DNA of 64,000 nt from Urbifossiella sp046350095 (GTDB lineage Bacteria > Planctomycetota > Planctomycetia > Gemmatales > Gemmataceae): assembly GCA_046350095.1 (NCBI GenBank), contig JAXMBA010000007.1, positions 310,001 through 374,000 of the forward strand, in the 5' to 3' direction. The notes beneath the pieces are model-generated. The model was not told where the DNA came from. It made no database searches and saw only the letters and a program-made list of their open reading frames with translations. A program made the position numbers and the translations under genes. This document shows, piece after piece, positions 16,681-24,827 of the stretch (positions are counted from its first letter, which is position 1; each line of letters begins with the position of its first letter).

Positions 16681-18990
16681 ATGAAGCACCTCGGGTTCGC
16701 CCTCCTCGCCCTCGCCGCGGCCGGCGCCCCGGCCGCCGCCCGCGACTGGATTCACTGGCGCGGCCCGGAGCAGAACGGCGTCTCCCGCGAGACGAACCTG
16801 CCTGCCACGTTCGACCCCAAGCTCGGGGCGAAGGGGAACGTGGTGTGGCAGCAGCCGTTCGGCGGCCGCAGCGCGCCGCTGGTGATGGCCGGGAAGCTGT
16901 ACATCATCCAGGGCGTCGGCGAGGGGCTGCACGAGGGCGAGCAGGTCGTCTGCTTCGACGAGAAGACCGGGGCCAAGCAGTGGGCCTTCCGCGTCAACGT
17001 GTTCCACACCGACATCGTCTCCAGCCGCCTCGGCTGGACGACGCTCACCGCCGACCCCGACACGAAGACCGTTTACGCCCACACCACCGCCGGGCTCGTG
17101 CTGGCCCTCGACCCCGACGGCAAGCTGCTGTGGCAGCGGAGCCTGACGGAAGAGTTCGGCCGCATCAGCGGGTACGGCGGCCGCATCGTCACCCCCCTGT
17201 TCGACAGCGGGCTCTGCATCGTCGGCATGGTCAACAGCGCGTGGGGTGACCTGGCCAAGGGGGCGAACCGGTTCGTGGCCCTCGACGGCAAGAGCGGCGA
17301 AGTAGCGTGGTGGGGCGAGGCGCCGGGCGCGATCAAAGGCACCTACTACAGCTCGCCCGTGGTCGCGGTCATCGGCGGCCAGCGGCTCCTCATCAGCGGC
17401 GGGGCCGACGGGGCGCTGCACGCCTTCAAGGTCCGCACCGGCGAGCGCGTGTGGAGCTACCGGTTCGGGGCCGGCGTGATCAACGGCTCGCCGCTCGTGG
17501 ACGGCAGCCTGATCTACTGCAACCACGGCGAGGAGAACCCCGAGGGCGGCCCGATCGGGCGGGTGATCTGCGTGGACGCCGGGAAGATCGACGCCAAGAC
17601 GAAGGCGCCGTCGCTGGTGTGGGAGTTCAAGCGATCGAACCGGTTCGGGCTCGCGTCCGGGGCGCTGGCCGGCGGCAAGCTGTACCTCCCGGACGACAGC
17701 GGCGAGCTGTTCTGCTTCAACGCCAAGAACGGGAAGGTCGACTGGAAGTTCCGCTACGCCAGCGAGGTCCGCGGGGCGCCGCTCGTGGCGGACGACAAGC
17801 TCTACCTGTTCGACGTGAAGGGCCGGCTGCTCATCGTGCCGAACAAGAACGGCGAGGAGCCGAACCCGGACGAGGTGTTCGAGTACAAGTTCCGCGACCC
17901 GAAGGGACTGCTGAACGAGACGAACGGCACCCCGATCGCGGTCAACAACCGCATCTACTTCACGACCCGCACCGACCTGTTCTGCCTCGGCCTGCCCGAC
18001 GCCAAGGACGGGTGCGGGAAGTACAAGGAGCAGCCCGCCGAGACGCCGGCCGACCCCGCGGGCAAAGCCGTCGCGCTGCGCCTGTTCCCGGCCGACGTGA
18101 CACTCGCGGCCAACGGCAAGGCGACGTTCACCGTCACGCCGGTGGACGCGAACGGCCGGGCGCTCAAGTCCGACGGCGCCCCCGTGCTGAGCCTGCCGCT
18201 CCCGGCCAAGACACCGACGGGGGCGCAGCCGCCGGCACTCAAGGGGAAGGTCGACGGCTTGACCGTGACGGTGGAGGCGGTGCCGAGCCAGCAGGGATAC
18301 GTCGAGGCGAAGCTCGGCGACCTGGTGGGGAAGGGGCGCGTCCGCGTCGCAGCGCCGGTCGGCTACAAGCAGGACTTCGACAAGGTGCCCGAAGGGGCCG
18401 TCCCCGGCGGGTGGGTGAACACGCAGGCCAAGTTCGTAGTCAAGAAACTGCCGGACGGCACCATCGTCCTCAGCAAGGTGAACACCGACAGCCGGCCGCC
18501 GTTCGCGCGGGCCAACGCCTACATCACCCTGCCGTCGGCCGCGAACTACACCATCACCGCCGACGTGTACGCCACCGAGGTCCGCGGGCGGATGCCGGAC
18601 ATCGGCGTCGTCAACAGCCGGTACACGCTCATCCTCGACGGCAAGCCGGACGACGAGAAGAAGTCGCGGCAGCTGCGGCTGGTGTCGTGGGAGGCGCGGC
18701 CGCGGGTCAACCTGGCGACGAACTTCGACTGGCTGCCGGGGACGTGGTACACGATGAAGCTGTCGGCCGACCCCGAGGCCGGCGGCAAGGTCGTGGTCCG
18801 CGGCAAGGTGTGGAAGCGCGGCGAGGCCGAGCCGGCGGCGTGGCAGTTCGAATTCGAGGACCCGGCCGGGAACGCGGTCGGCGCCGCCGCCCTGTACGGG
18901 TACGTGTCCGACCCGCAGATCAGCACGGAGCTGCCCGGGGCGGACATCTTCTACGACAACGTGACGGTAACCCCCAACGGTAAGAAGTAA
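16681..18990 (+). CDS. Secreted PQQ-like beta-propeller protein with C-terminal lectin-like domain
   Basis: A 769-residue exported protein. A signal peptide covers about 1-20 (MKHLGFALLALAAAGAPAAA), followed by DWIHWRGPEQNGVS, a form typical of planctomycete PQQ-like propeller proteins. Residues about 30-440 hold repeated blades with the pattern 'G.l.cld..tG...W.f', for example VVCFDEKTGAKQWAF, LHAFKVRTGERVWSY and ELFCFNAKNGKVDW. No enzymatic quinoprotein signature was noticed, so it is probably a binding or scaffold propeller like BamB, not a dehydrogenase. The C-terminal about 200 residues look like a concanavalin/LamG-type sandwich. Its partner is unknown. It is the first of three such genes in 9 kb. 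Confidence 0.85.
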   Translation: MKHLGFALLALAAAGAPAAARDWIHWRGPEQNGVSRETNLPATFDPKLGAKGNVVWQQPFGGRSAPLVMAGKLYIIQGVGEGLHEGEQVVCFDEKTGAKQWAFRVNVFHTDIVSSRLGWTTLTADPDTKTVYAHTTAGLVLALDPDGKLLWQRSLTEEFGRISGYGGRIVTPLFDSGLCIVGMVNSAWGDLAKGANRFVALDGKSGEVAWWGEAPGAIKGTYYSSPVVAVIGGQRLLISGGADGALHAFKVRTGERVWSYRFGAGVINGSPLVDGSLIYCNHGEENPEGGPIGRVICVDAGKIDAKTKAPSLVWEFKRSNRFGLASGALAGGKLYLPDDSGELFCFNAKNGKVDWKFRYASEVRGAPLVADDKLYLFDVKGRLLIVPNKNGEEPNPDEVFEYKFRDPKGLLNETNGTPIAVNNRIYFTTRTDLFCLGLPDAKDGCGKYKEQPAETPADPAGKAVALRLFPADVTLAANGKATFTVTPVDANGRALKSDGAPVLSLPLPAKTPTGAQPPALKGKVDGLTVTVEAVPSQQGYVEAKLGDLVGKGRVRVAAPVGYKQDFDKVPEGAVPGGWVNTQAKFVVKKLPDGTIVLSKVNTDSRPPFARANAYITLPSAANYTITADVYATEVRGRMPDIGVVNSRYTLILDGKPDDEKKSRQLRLVSWEARPRVNLATNFDWLPGTWYTMKLSADPEAGGKVVVRGKVWKRGEAEPAAWQFEFEDPAGNAVGAAALYGYVSDPQISTELPGADIFYDNVTVTPNGKK

Positions 18991-19001
18991 GTGGACCTCG
19001 T

Positions 19002-19027
19002 GCCCGGGGCGACCGGCCCCCGGGCTT
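19002..19027 (+). terminator. GC hairpin between two propeller genes
   Basis: A GCCCGGGG arm (19002-19009) pairs with CCCCGGGC (19018-19025), followed by TT. It sits in the 68-base gap after the stop at 18990. The tail is short and C-rich, so read-through into the next gene is possible. Confidence 0.45.
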
Positions 19028-19058
19028 CCCCCACCGAACACGACGCGGAACCCGATCC

Positions 19059-20801
19059 ATGCCTCAGACGCTCCCCAAGCGCTTGCTACTGGGTGTCATC
19101 CTCACGGCCGCCGTGGTCGGCGCCGGCACCGCGTTACTTCCGCGGTCCGAGGCCCAGCCGCCCGGTGCCGACCCGAAGGCCGCCCCCAAGGCGACCAACC
19201 CCGGCCCGAACGACCACACCATGTTCGGCGGCACGCCCGACCGCAACATGGTCAACCTCGTGGCCAAGGCGGTGCCCGAGAAGTTCAACCTGGACAGCCC
19301 GGCGGACGTGCTGTGGAAGGCCGACCTGGGTTCGAAGTCGTACGGCGGGCCGGTCGTGGCCGGCGGCCGCATCTACGTCGGCACCAACAACCAGCGGCCG
19401 CGGAACAAGCGCGACGTCAGCAAGAACGCCGACGGCGACGAGGAGCCGGCCGACCGCGGCATCCTGATGTGCTTCGACGAGAAGACCGGCGAGTACCTGT
19501 GGCAGATGGTGTTCGACAAGCTGCCGTCGGCGAACGTGAACGACTGGCCGCACGAGGGGCTGTGCTCCACGCCGACCGTCGAGGGCGACCGCGTCTACTT
19601 CACGTCGAACCGCTGCACCGTCGTGTGCCTCGACGCCAAGGGGTTCAAGGACGGCAACCAGGGCTTCGACAAGGAGAAGTACCAGACGCCGACCGACGGG
19701 GACGTGCTGTGGGAGTACGACATGATCAAGGAACTGAAGGTGTTCCCCCACAACATGACCTCGGCGTGCCCGCTCATCGTCGGCGACCTGATCTTCATCG
19801 TCACCGCGAACGGCGTGGACGAGGGCCACTTCAACATCCCCGAGCCGAACGCCCCGAGCTTCATCGCGCTGAACAAGAACACCGGCCAGCTGGTGTGGGC
19901 CAAGAACTACCCCGGCCGCGACATCATGCACGGCCAGTGGTCGAACCCCACCTACGCCGAGATCGACGGCGTGAAGCAGGTCATCTTCCCCGGCGGCGAC
20001 GGCTGGCTGTACGGCCTCGTGCCGGAGACCGGCGAGATCATCTGGAAGTTCGACTGCAACCCGAAGGACGGCGTCTACGAACTCGGCGGCGCCGGCACCC
20101 GCAACGACTTCATCGCCACGCCCGTGGTGTACGACCAGAAGGTGTACATCGCCGTGGGCCAGGACCCCGAGCACACGGACGGCATCGGCCGGCTGTGGTG
20201 CATCAGCCCGAAGGGGAAGAAGGGCGACATCTCGGACGAGCTCCTGGCCGGCAAGAAGAAGGACGACGCCGGCCGCGAGGTCGGCATCGGCAAGGCGAAC
20301 CCGAACAGCGGCAAGGTGTGGAGCTACGGCGGCGACGAGAAGCGGCCGTTCTCGGTCCGCGACTTCCGGTTCGGGCGCACCATGTGTACGGCGTGCATCG
20401 TGGACGACGTGTTGTACCTCGGCGAGCTCCCCGGCTACATGCACGTGTTCGACGCCAAGACCGGCGCCCACAAGTGGCAGTACGACACCAAGACTGCGAT
20501 GTGGGGCTCGTGCTACTACGTGGACGGCAAGGTGATGCTCGGCAACGACAACGGCGACCTGTACGTCTGGAAGCACGAGAAGAATCAGCCGGTGATCGAG
20601 GAGCTGGACCCGAACGCGAAGGACCAGAAGGAGGCGCGGGCGTTCCGGCTGAAGCAGCGGGCCGAGATCGAGAAGCGGTTCCTGCTGGCCAAGATCGAGT
20701 TCGACGCGCCGATCCGCAGCACGCCCGTGGTGGCCAACGGGGTGCTGTACGTGATGACCGAGAAGACGCTGTTCGCCGTCCGCGCCGGGCGGAAGGACTG
20801 A
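19059..20801 (+). CDS. Secreted PQQ-like beta-propeller protein
   Basis: A 580-residue exported protein with an N-terminal signal segment (about 8-32, RLLLGVILTAAVVGAGTALL). The body is a PQQ-like propeller: successive blades read GGRIYVGTNNQ, MCFDEKTGEYLWQ, DGWLYGLVPETGEIIW, GYMHVFDAKTGAHKWQYD and NDNGDLYVWKHEK. No catalytic quinoprotein dehydrogenase signature is seen. The opening NDHTMFGGTPDRNMVN is a planctomycete-style variant of the WPxWRGPxxxG start. Probably a periplasmic or cell-envelope binding protein. It lies 68 bases after another propeller gene and ends at a strong terminator hairpin. Confidence 0.85.
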   Translation: MPQTLPKRLLLGVILTAAVVGAGTALLPRSEAQPPGADPKAAPKATNPGPNDHTMFGGTPDRNMVNLVAKAVPEKFNLDSPADVLWKADLGSKSYGGPVVAGGRIYVGTNNQRPRNKRDVSKNADGDEEPADRGILMCFDEKTGEYLWQMVFDKLPSANVNDWPHEGLCSTPTVEGDRVYFTSNRCTVVCLDAKGFKDGNQGFDKEKYQTPTDGDVLWEYDMIKELKVFPHNMTSACPLIVGDLIFIVTANGVDEGHFNIPEPNAPSFIALNKNTGQLVWAKNYPGRDIMHGQWSNPTYAEIDGVKQVIFPGGDGWLYGLVPETGEIIWKFDCNPKDGVYELGGAGTRNDFIATPVVYDQKVYIAVGQDPEHTDGIGRLWCISPKGKKGDISDELLAGKKKDDAGREVGIGKANPNSGKVWSYGGDEKRPFSVRDFRFGRTMCTACIVDDVLYLGELPGYMHVFDAKTGAHKWQYDTKTAMWGSCYYVDGKVMLGNDNGDLYVWKHEKNQPVIEELDPNAKDQKEARAFRLKQRAEIEKRFLLAKIEFDAPIRSTPVVANGVLYVMTEKTLFAVRAGRKD

Positions 20802-20812
20802 CCCCCCCGCGA

Positions 20813-20844
20813 AAGCCCGGGGGCCGTCCCCCGGGCTTGGTTTT
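20813..20844 (+). terminator. Rho-independent terminator
   Basis: A perfect stem of AAGCCCGGGGG (20813-20823) and CCCCCGGGCTT (20828-20838) is followed by GG and TTTT. It sits 12 bases after the stop codon of the propeller gene at 20801. Confidence 0.8.
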
Positions 20845-20908
20845 CGCCCCGCCCCGCGCCTATCCTGAACGACACACCCCCTGCCCCGCAGCCCCTCCTG
20901 GAGCGGTC

Positions 20909-22093
20909 GTGAACGACACCCCCGGCAAGCCGGCCCCGGTCACCGGTTCCACCCTCGACGAGCGCGTCAAGAACGCCCGCGCGCAACTCGACGCCCACAT
21001 CCGCGAGACGATCCGCTGGCACTTCAGCCCGGACACCGGCACGCCGTTCTGGCTCGAAAAGGCCAAGACGTTCGACTTCAACCCGCTCACCGACGTGAAC
21101 GGGTGGGACGACATCAAGAAGTTCCCGTTCTTCGAGGACGACTGGCTCCGCGGCGGCCCGGTCCGCCGGTGGGTGCCGAAGGGGCTCGCCGACCGCGGCG
21201 TCTACGTCTTCGAGACCGGCGGCACCACCGGCCTGCCCAAGAGCCGCATCGTCATCGACGACTTCAAGATCGACTACGAGATGATGTCCGACACACTGCC
21301 GGACAAGTACTTCCCCCGCGGGTCGAACTGGCTGATGCTCGGGCCGAGCGGCCCGCGGCGGCTGCGGCTGGCGATCGAGCACCTGGCCCAGTACCGCGGC
21401 GGCATCTGCTTCGCCATCGACCTCGACCCGCGCTACGTCGTGAAGTGCATCAAGGAGCGGAAGATCAGCGAGGCGAACGCCTACAAGCAGCACTGCATCG
21501 ACCAGGCGATCACCGTGCTGGCCGGCGGGCACGACATCAAGTGCATGTTCACCACGCCGAAGCTGCTGGCGGCGCTCGACGAGTCGCTGCGGGCCGGCAA
21601 GCTGGAGGACAAGTACCGCGAGTTGAAGAAGCCGGTGCCGCCCGGCGGCCTGCGGAGCATCAAGGCCGCGGGCATCACCGGCATCTTCTCCGGCGGCACC
21701 GAGTTCACCCCGCAGTTTACGCGGGAGGCGTACGAGGAGATGCTGGACAACGGCGACGTGTACATGACGCCGACGTACGGCAACACGCTGATGGGGCTGG
21801 CGTGCTCGAAGCCGATCGGCCCGGAGGACGGGTTCAAGATCAGCTACTACGCCCCGCAGCCGCGGGCGGTGATCGAGGTGGTGGACCCGAAGGACTACAA
21901 CCAGGTGGTGCCGTACGGCGGCACGGGGCGGGTGCTGCTGAGCACGTTCACGAAGGAGTTCTTCGTGCCGCGGTTCCCGGAGCGGGACGAGGGCGAGCGG
22001 GAGCCGCCGTTCGAGAAGTACCCGTGGGACGGGGTGAGCGGCGTCCGCCCGTTCAGCGAGCTGGCCGGATCGACCGTGGTCGGCGTGTACTGA
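20909..22093 (+). CDS. Acyl-activating enzyme, LuxE / AMP-ligase-like
   Basis: A 394-residue protein of the adenylate-forming superfamily. The phosphate-binding loop is ETGGTTGLPKS (102-112). It is shorter than standard acyl-CoA synthetases, and the C-terminal swivel domain is not evident. The size and layout are closest to acyl-protein synthetase (LuxE) or PaaK-like enzymes. It would activate a carboxylic acid as acyl-AMP and pass the acyl group to a thiol, possibly the neighbouring reductase. The start is GTG 20909, with GGAG five bases upstream; the frame is open far upstream across the previous gene and terminator without meaning. It is followed by a reductase and an alcohol dehydrogenase. 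Confidence 0.78.
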   Translation: MNDTPGKPAPVTGSTLDERVKNARAQLDAHIRETIRWHFSPDTGTPFWLEKAKTFDFNPLTDVNGWDDIKKFPFFEDDWLRGGPVRRWVPKGLADRGVYVFETGGTTGLPKSRIVIDDFKIDYEMMSDTLPDKYFPRGSNWLMLGPSGPRRLRLAIEHLAQYRGGICFAIDLDPRYVVKCIKERKISEANAYKQHCIDQAITVLAGGHDIKCMFTTPKLLAALDESLRAGKLEDKYRELKKPVPPGGLRSIKAAGITGIFSGGTEFTPQFTREAYEEMLDNGDVYMTPTYGNTLMGLACSKPIGPEDGFKISYYAPQPRAVIEVVDPKDYNQVVPYGGTGRVLLSTFTKEFFVPRFPERDEGEREPPFEKYPWDGVSGVRPFSELAGSTVVGVY

Positions 22094-22107
22094 CCCCTAC
22101 TGACCCG

Positions 22108-22135
22108 AGCCCGGGGGCCCCGGCCCCTGGGCTTT
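22108..22135 (+). terminator. Terminator-like hairpin inside the reductase cluster
   Basis: AGCCCGGGGGCC (22108-22119) pairs with GGCCCCTGGGCT (22122-22133), with one G-T pair, followed by TTTT. It lies between the activator gene and the reductase gene. It may therefore limit rather than abolish read-through, or the downstream gene may have its own promoter in the 36 bases that follow. Confidence 0.65.
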
Positions 22136-22171
22136 TGCACCGAGACTCGACACCAACCTGACCCCACACAC

Positions 22172-23608
22172 ATGATCCACATCCCCGCGCTGCGGTTCGG
22201 CAAGACTTACACGAGCCTCGAGAAAGCGACCCTCGTCCACCACGTGACCGGCGAGCCGGTCGCCGAGGTGTCGCAGGTGACGGGCAGCATGATCGCCCGA
22301 GACTTGCAGAACGTCGGCCGCGCGCACAAGGAGTTGGCCGCCATCCCCGTCCGCGACCTCCTCGCCATGTACGAGAAGGCCGCCGGCTACTTCCTGAACG
22401 CCGCCCTCCCCTGCGGCGACGCCGAACTCACGTTCGACCAGTACGTCCGCAACCTGTCCTCCACCACCGGCAGCCCCGTCGTCTTCTGCGACCGCAACGC
22501 CCGCAAGGTCCACTATGTCCTGTCGCACATCGAGGAGGTGATCGGCGGGCTGACGCGCGGCCTGCCGGTCGAGGCGCTCGACATCGGGTACACCACCCGC
22601 GGCGGCCGGATGCAGGCGTTCTACCCCACCACCGACGTGTTCGGGGCGGTGCTGCCGTCGAACTCGCCCGGGGTCCACTCGCTGTGGGTGCCGACCATCG
22701 CGTTCAAGATCCCGCTGCTGCTGAAGCCCGGCCGCGAGGAGCCGTGGACGCCGTACCGCGTCCTGCAGGCCTTCCTCAAGGCCGGCGTCCCCGCGTCGGC
22801 GCTGGCGTTCCTGCCGACCGACCACGCCGGCGCGTCGGACATCCTCCGGCTGTGCGGCCGCAGCATGGCCTTCGGCGACGACCGCACGATGGCCCCGTAC
22901 AAGAACGACCACCGCGTCGAGATCCACGGCACCGGGTACAGCAAGTTCATCTTCGGCGAGGACCAGGCCGACCAGTGGGAGAAGCACCTCGACGTGCTCG
23001 TGGAAGGGATCGCCGCGAACGGCGGCCGGGCGTGCGTCAACGCCTCCGCGGTGTGGACGCCGAAGAACGCCGACGCCATCGCCGTGGGCCTGGCGAAGCG
23101 ACTGGCCGGCGCGAAGGCCCGGGCGTGGGACGACCCGGCGTGTGAGGTCAGCGCGTTCGCCAACCCGTCGGTGGCCGAGGCGATCAACAACATGATCGAC
23201 GAGGGGCTGAAGGAGCCCGGCGCCGTGGACGTGACCGAGAAGCTCCGCGGCACCCCGCGGCTCGTCAAGGAGGGCCGCGTCGCGTGGCTGCTGCCCACGA
23301 TTATCCGCTGCGACAGCCCGGACCACCCGCTGGCGAACAAGGAGTTCCTGTTCCCGTATGCCAGCGTGATAGAATGGCCCCAGCAGGACGTGCTGAAGCG
23401 GATCGGCTACACGCTGGCGGCCACCGTACTCTCCGACGACCCGGCCTTCATCGCGGACGCCCTGGCCTGCCCGACGATCGAGCGGCTGAACATCGGGCCG
23501 CTGCCGACCAACCGCCTGACGTGGGACCAGCCGCATGAAGGGAACCTGTTCACCCACCTCTACAAGCAGCGGGCGCTCCAGCACGCCCGCACCCCCGCCG
23601 GGGTTTGA
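22172..23608 (+). CDS. Aldehyde dehydrogenase superfamily protein, possible acyl reductase
   Basis: A 478-residue NAD(P)-dependent aldehyde dehydrogenase fold. Family marks are LPSNSPGVHS (161-170), the cofactor-binding lysine K185 in LLLKPG and the catalytic cysteine C288 in NGGRACVNAS. The usual ELGGK segment is changed to EIHGTG, so it is not a typical aldehyde-oxidising member. With an acyl-activating enzyme before it and an alcohol dehydrogenase overlapping its end, reduction of an activated acyl group to the aldehyde (LuxC-like role) is a reasonable inference, not shown by sequence. The start ATG 22172 is the only suitable one. Its last 74 bases overlap the next gene in another frame. 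Confidence 0.82.
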   Translation: MIHIPALRFGKTYTSLEKATLVHHVTGEPVAEVSQVTGSMIARDLQNVGRAHKELAAIPVRDLLAMYEKAAGYFLNAALPCGDAELTFDQYVRNLSSTTGSPVVFCDRNARKVHYVLSHIEEVIGGLTRGLPVEALDIGYTTRGGRMQAFYPTTDVFGAVLPSNSPGVHSLWVPTIAFKIPLLLKPGREEPWTPYRVLQAFLKAGVPASALAFLPTDHAGASDILRLCGRSMAFGDDRTMAPYKNDHRVEIHGTGYSKFIFGEDQADQWEKHLDVLVEGIAANGGRACVNASAVWTPKNADAIAVGLAKRLAGAKARAWDDPACEVSAFANPSVAEAINNMIDEGLKEPGAVDVTEKLRGTPRLVKEGRVAWLLPTIIRCDSPDHPLANKEFLFPYASVIEWPQQDVLKRIGYTLAATVLSDDPAFIADALACPTIERLNIGPLPTNRLTWDQPHEGNLFTHLYKQRALQHARTPAGV

Positions 23609-24707
23609 CTTCCAGCCGCTCGGCCGCGTCGTCTTCGGGTCCGGCACCCTCGCCCGCCTGGGCGAGGCGGCCCGCGAGCTCGGCGGCACCCGCGTCCTCC
23701 TGGTGACGGACCCCGGCCTCGAAGCGGCCGGGCACCCGCAGCGCGCCGTCGCCGCCATCGAGGAAGCTGGGCTGCAGGCGTTCGTCTTCGACGGGGTGAA
23801 GGAGAACCCGACCGAGCGCGAGGTCGCGGCCGGCGTGGTGTTCGCGCGGACGCACAAGATCGACCTGATCGCGGCCGTCGGCGGCGGCAGCTCGATGGAC
23901 TGCGCCAAGGGGGTGAACTTCCTCCTGACTAATGGCGGCCGCATGGCCGACTACAAGGGCTACGGCAAGGCGACGAAGCCGATGCTGCCGTCGGTCGGCG
24001 TGCCGACCACGTCCGGCACCGGCAGCGAGGCCCAGAGCTACGCCCTCATCACCGACGAGCGCTCGCACCTGAAGATGGCGTGCGGCGACAAGAAGGCCGC
24101 CTTCCGCGTCTCCATCCTCGACCCCGACGTGACGCTGTCGCAGCCGAAACTGGTGAGCGCGGTCACCGGCATCGACGCGGTCGCGCACGCGGTCGAGTCG
24201 TTCGTGTGCGCCAAACGGAACCCGCTGTCGCAGACGTACTCGCACGCCGCGTTCCGGCAGCTGGAGCCGAACTTCGAGCGGGTGATGAGCCACCCGACGG
24301 ACCTGGCGGCGCGGTCGGCGATGCTACTCGGGGCGCACTTCGCGGGGATGGCGATCGAGGCCGCGATGCTCGGCGTCTGCCACTCGTGCGCGAACCCGCT
24401 CACGGCCCACTACGGCGTCACCCACGGCGTCGCCGTCGGCGTGATGCTGCCGCACGTCGTCCGCTACAACGCGGCGGTGGTCGGCGACCTGTACGCGGAG
24501 CTGGCGGGCTCGGCCGACGCCCTCGCCGACCGGGTGTCGGCGATGCTGTCGGCGGCGGGCCTGCCGCGCACGCTCAAGGAGTGCGGCGTCTCGGAGTCGA
24601 TCCTGCCACTGCTGGCCGAGGAGGCGAACCAGCAGTGGACGGCGCGGTTCAACCCGCGCGAGGTGGCCGAGACCGACATCCTGGAGCTCTACCGCGCCGC
24701 GTGGTGA
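23535..24707 (+). CDS. Iron-containing (group III) alcohol dehydrogenase
   Basis: A 390-residue NAD(P)-dependent alcohol dehydrogenase of the FucO/AdhB family. The nucleotide loop is GGGSSMD (116-122). The metal ligands appear complete: D214 and H218 in GIDAVAHAVES, H283 in CHSCANPL and H297 in YGVTHG. The body begins at about residue 24 (FDFQPLGRVVFG). Upstream of that, ATG 23535 is the only ATG, GTG or TTG in the frame, so either the protein has a 23-residue extension and overlaps the previous gene by 74 bases, or a non-standard start is used. The overlap suggests coupled translation with the reductase. It would convert an aldehyde to an alcohol or the reverse. Confidence 0.88.
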   Translation: MKGTCSPTSTSSGRSSTPAPPPGFDFQPLGRVVFGSGTLARLGEAARELGGTRVLLVTDPGLEAAGHPQRAVAAIEEAGLQAFVFDGVKENPTEREVAAGVVFARTHKIDLIAAVGGGSSMDCAKGVNFLLTNGGRMADYKGYGKATKPMLPSVGVPTTSGTGSEAQSYALITDERSHLKMACGDKKAAFRVSILDPDVTLSQPKLVSAVTGIDAVAHAVESFVCAKRNPLSQTYSHAAFRQLEPNFERVMSHPTDLAARSAMLLGAHFAGMAIEAAMLGVCHSCANPLTAHYGVTHGVAVGVMLPHVVRYNAAVVGDLYAELAGSADALADRVSAMLSAAGLPRTLKECGVSESILPLLAEEANQQWTARFNPREVAETDILELYRAAW

Positions 24708-24827
24708 AGCGTGACGAATGCGCACGAAGCGGCGCAACGAGCAAGGGTTCGAAAGTGCGGCGGTATCCTTTTTGGTGTTATTCGCGGCTTCGCGCCTTAG
24801 CGTGAGCTTCTTCCTCCGGGAGCCCCC

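Noticed and set aside
15304..19041. Open frame of 1245 codons on the minus strand
   Set aside because: It runs antisense through two independent, well-supported genes, which a real gene would not do.
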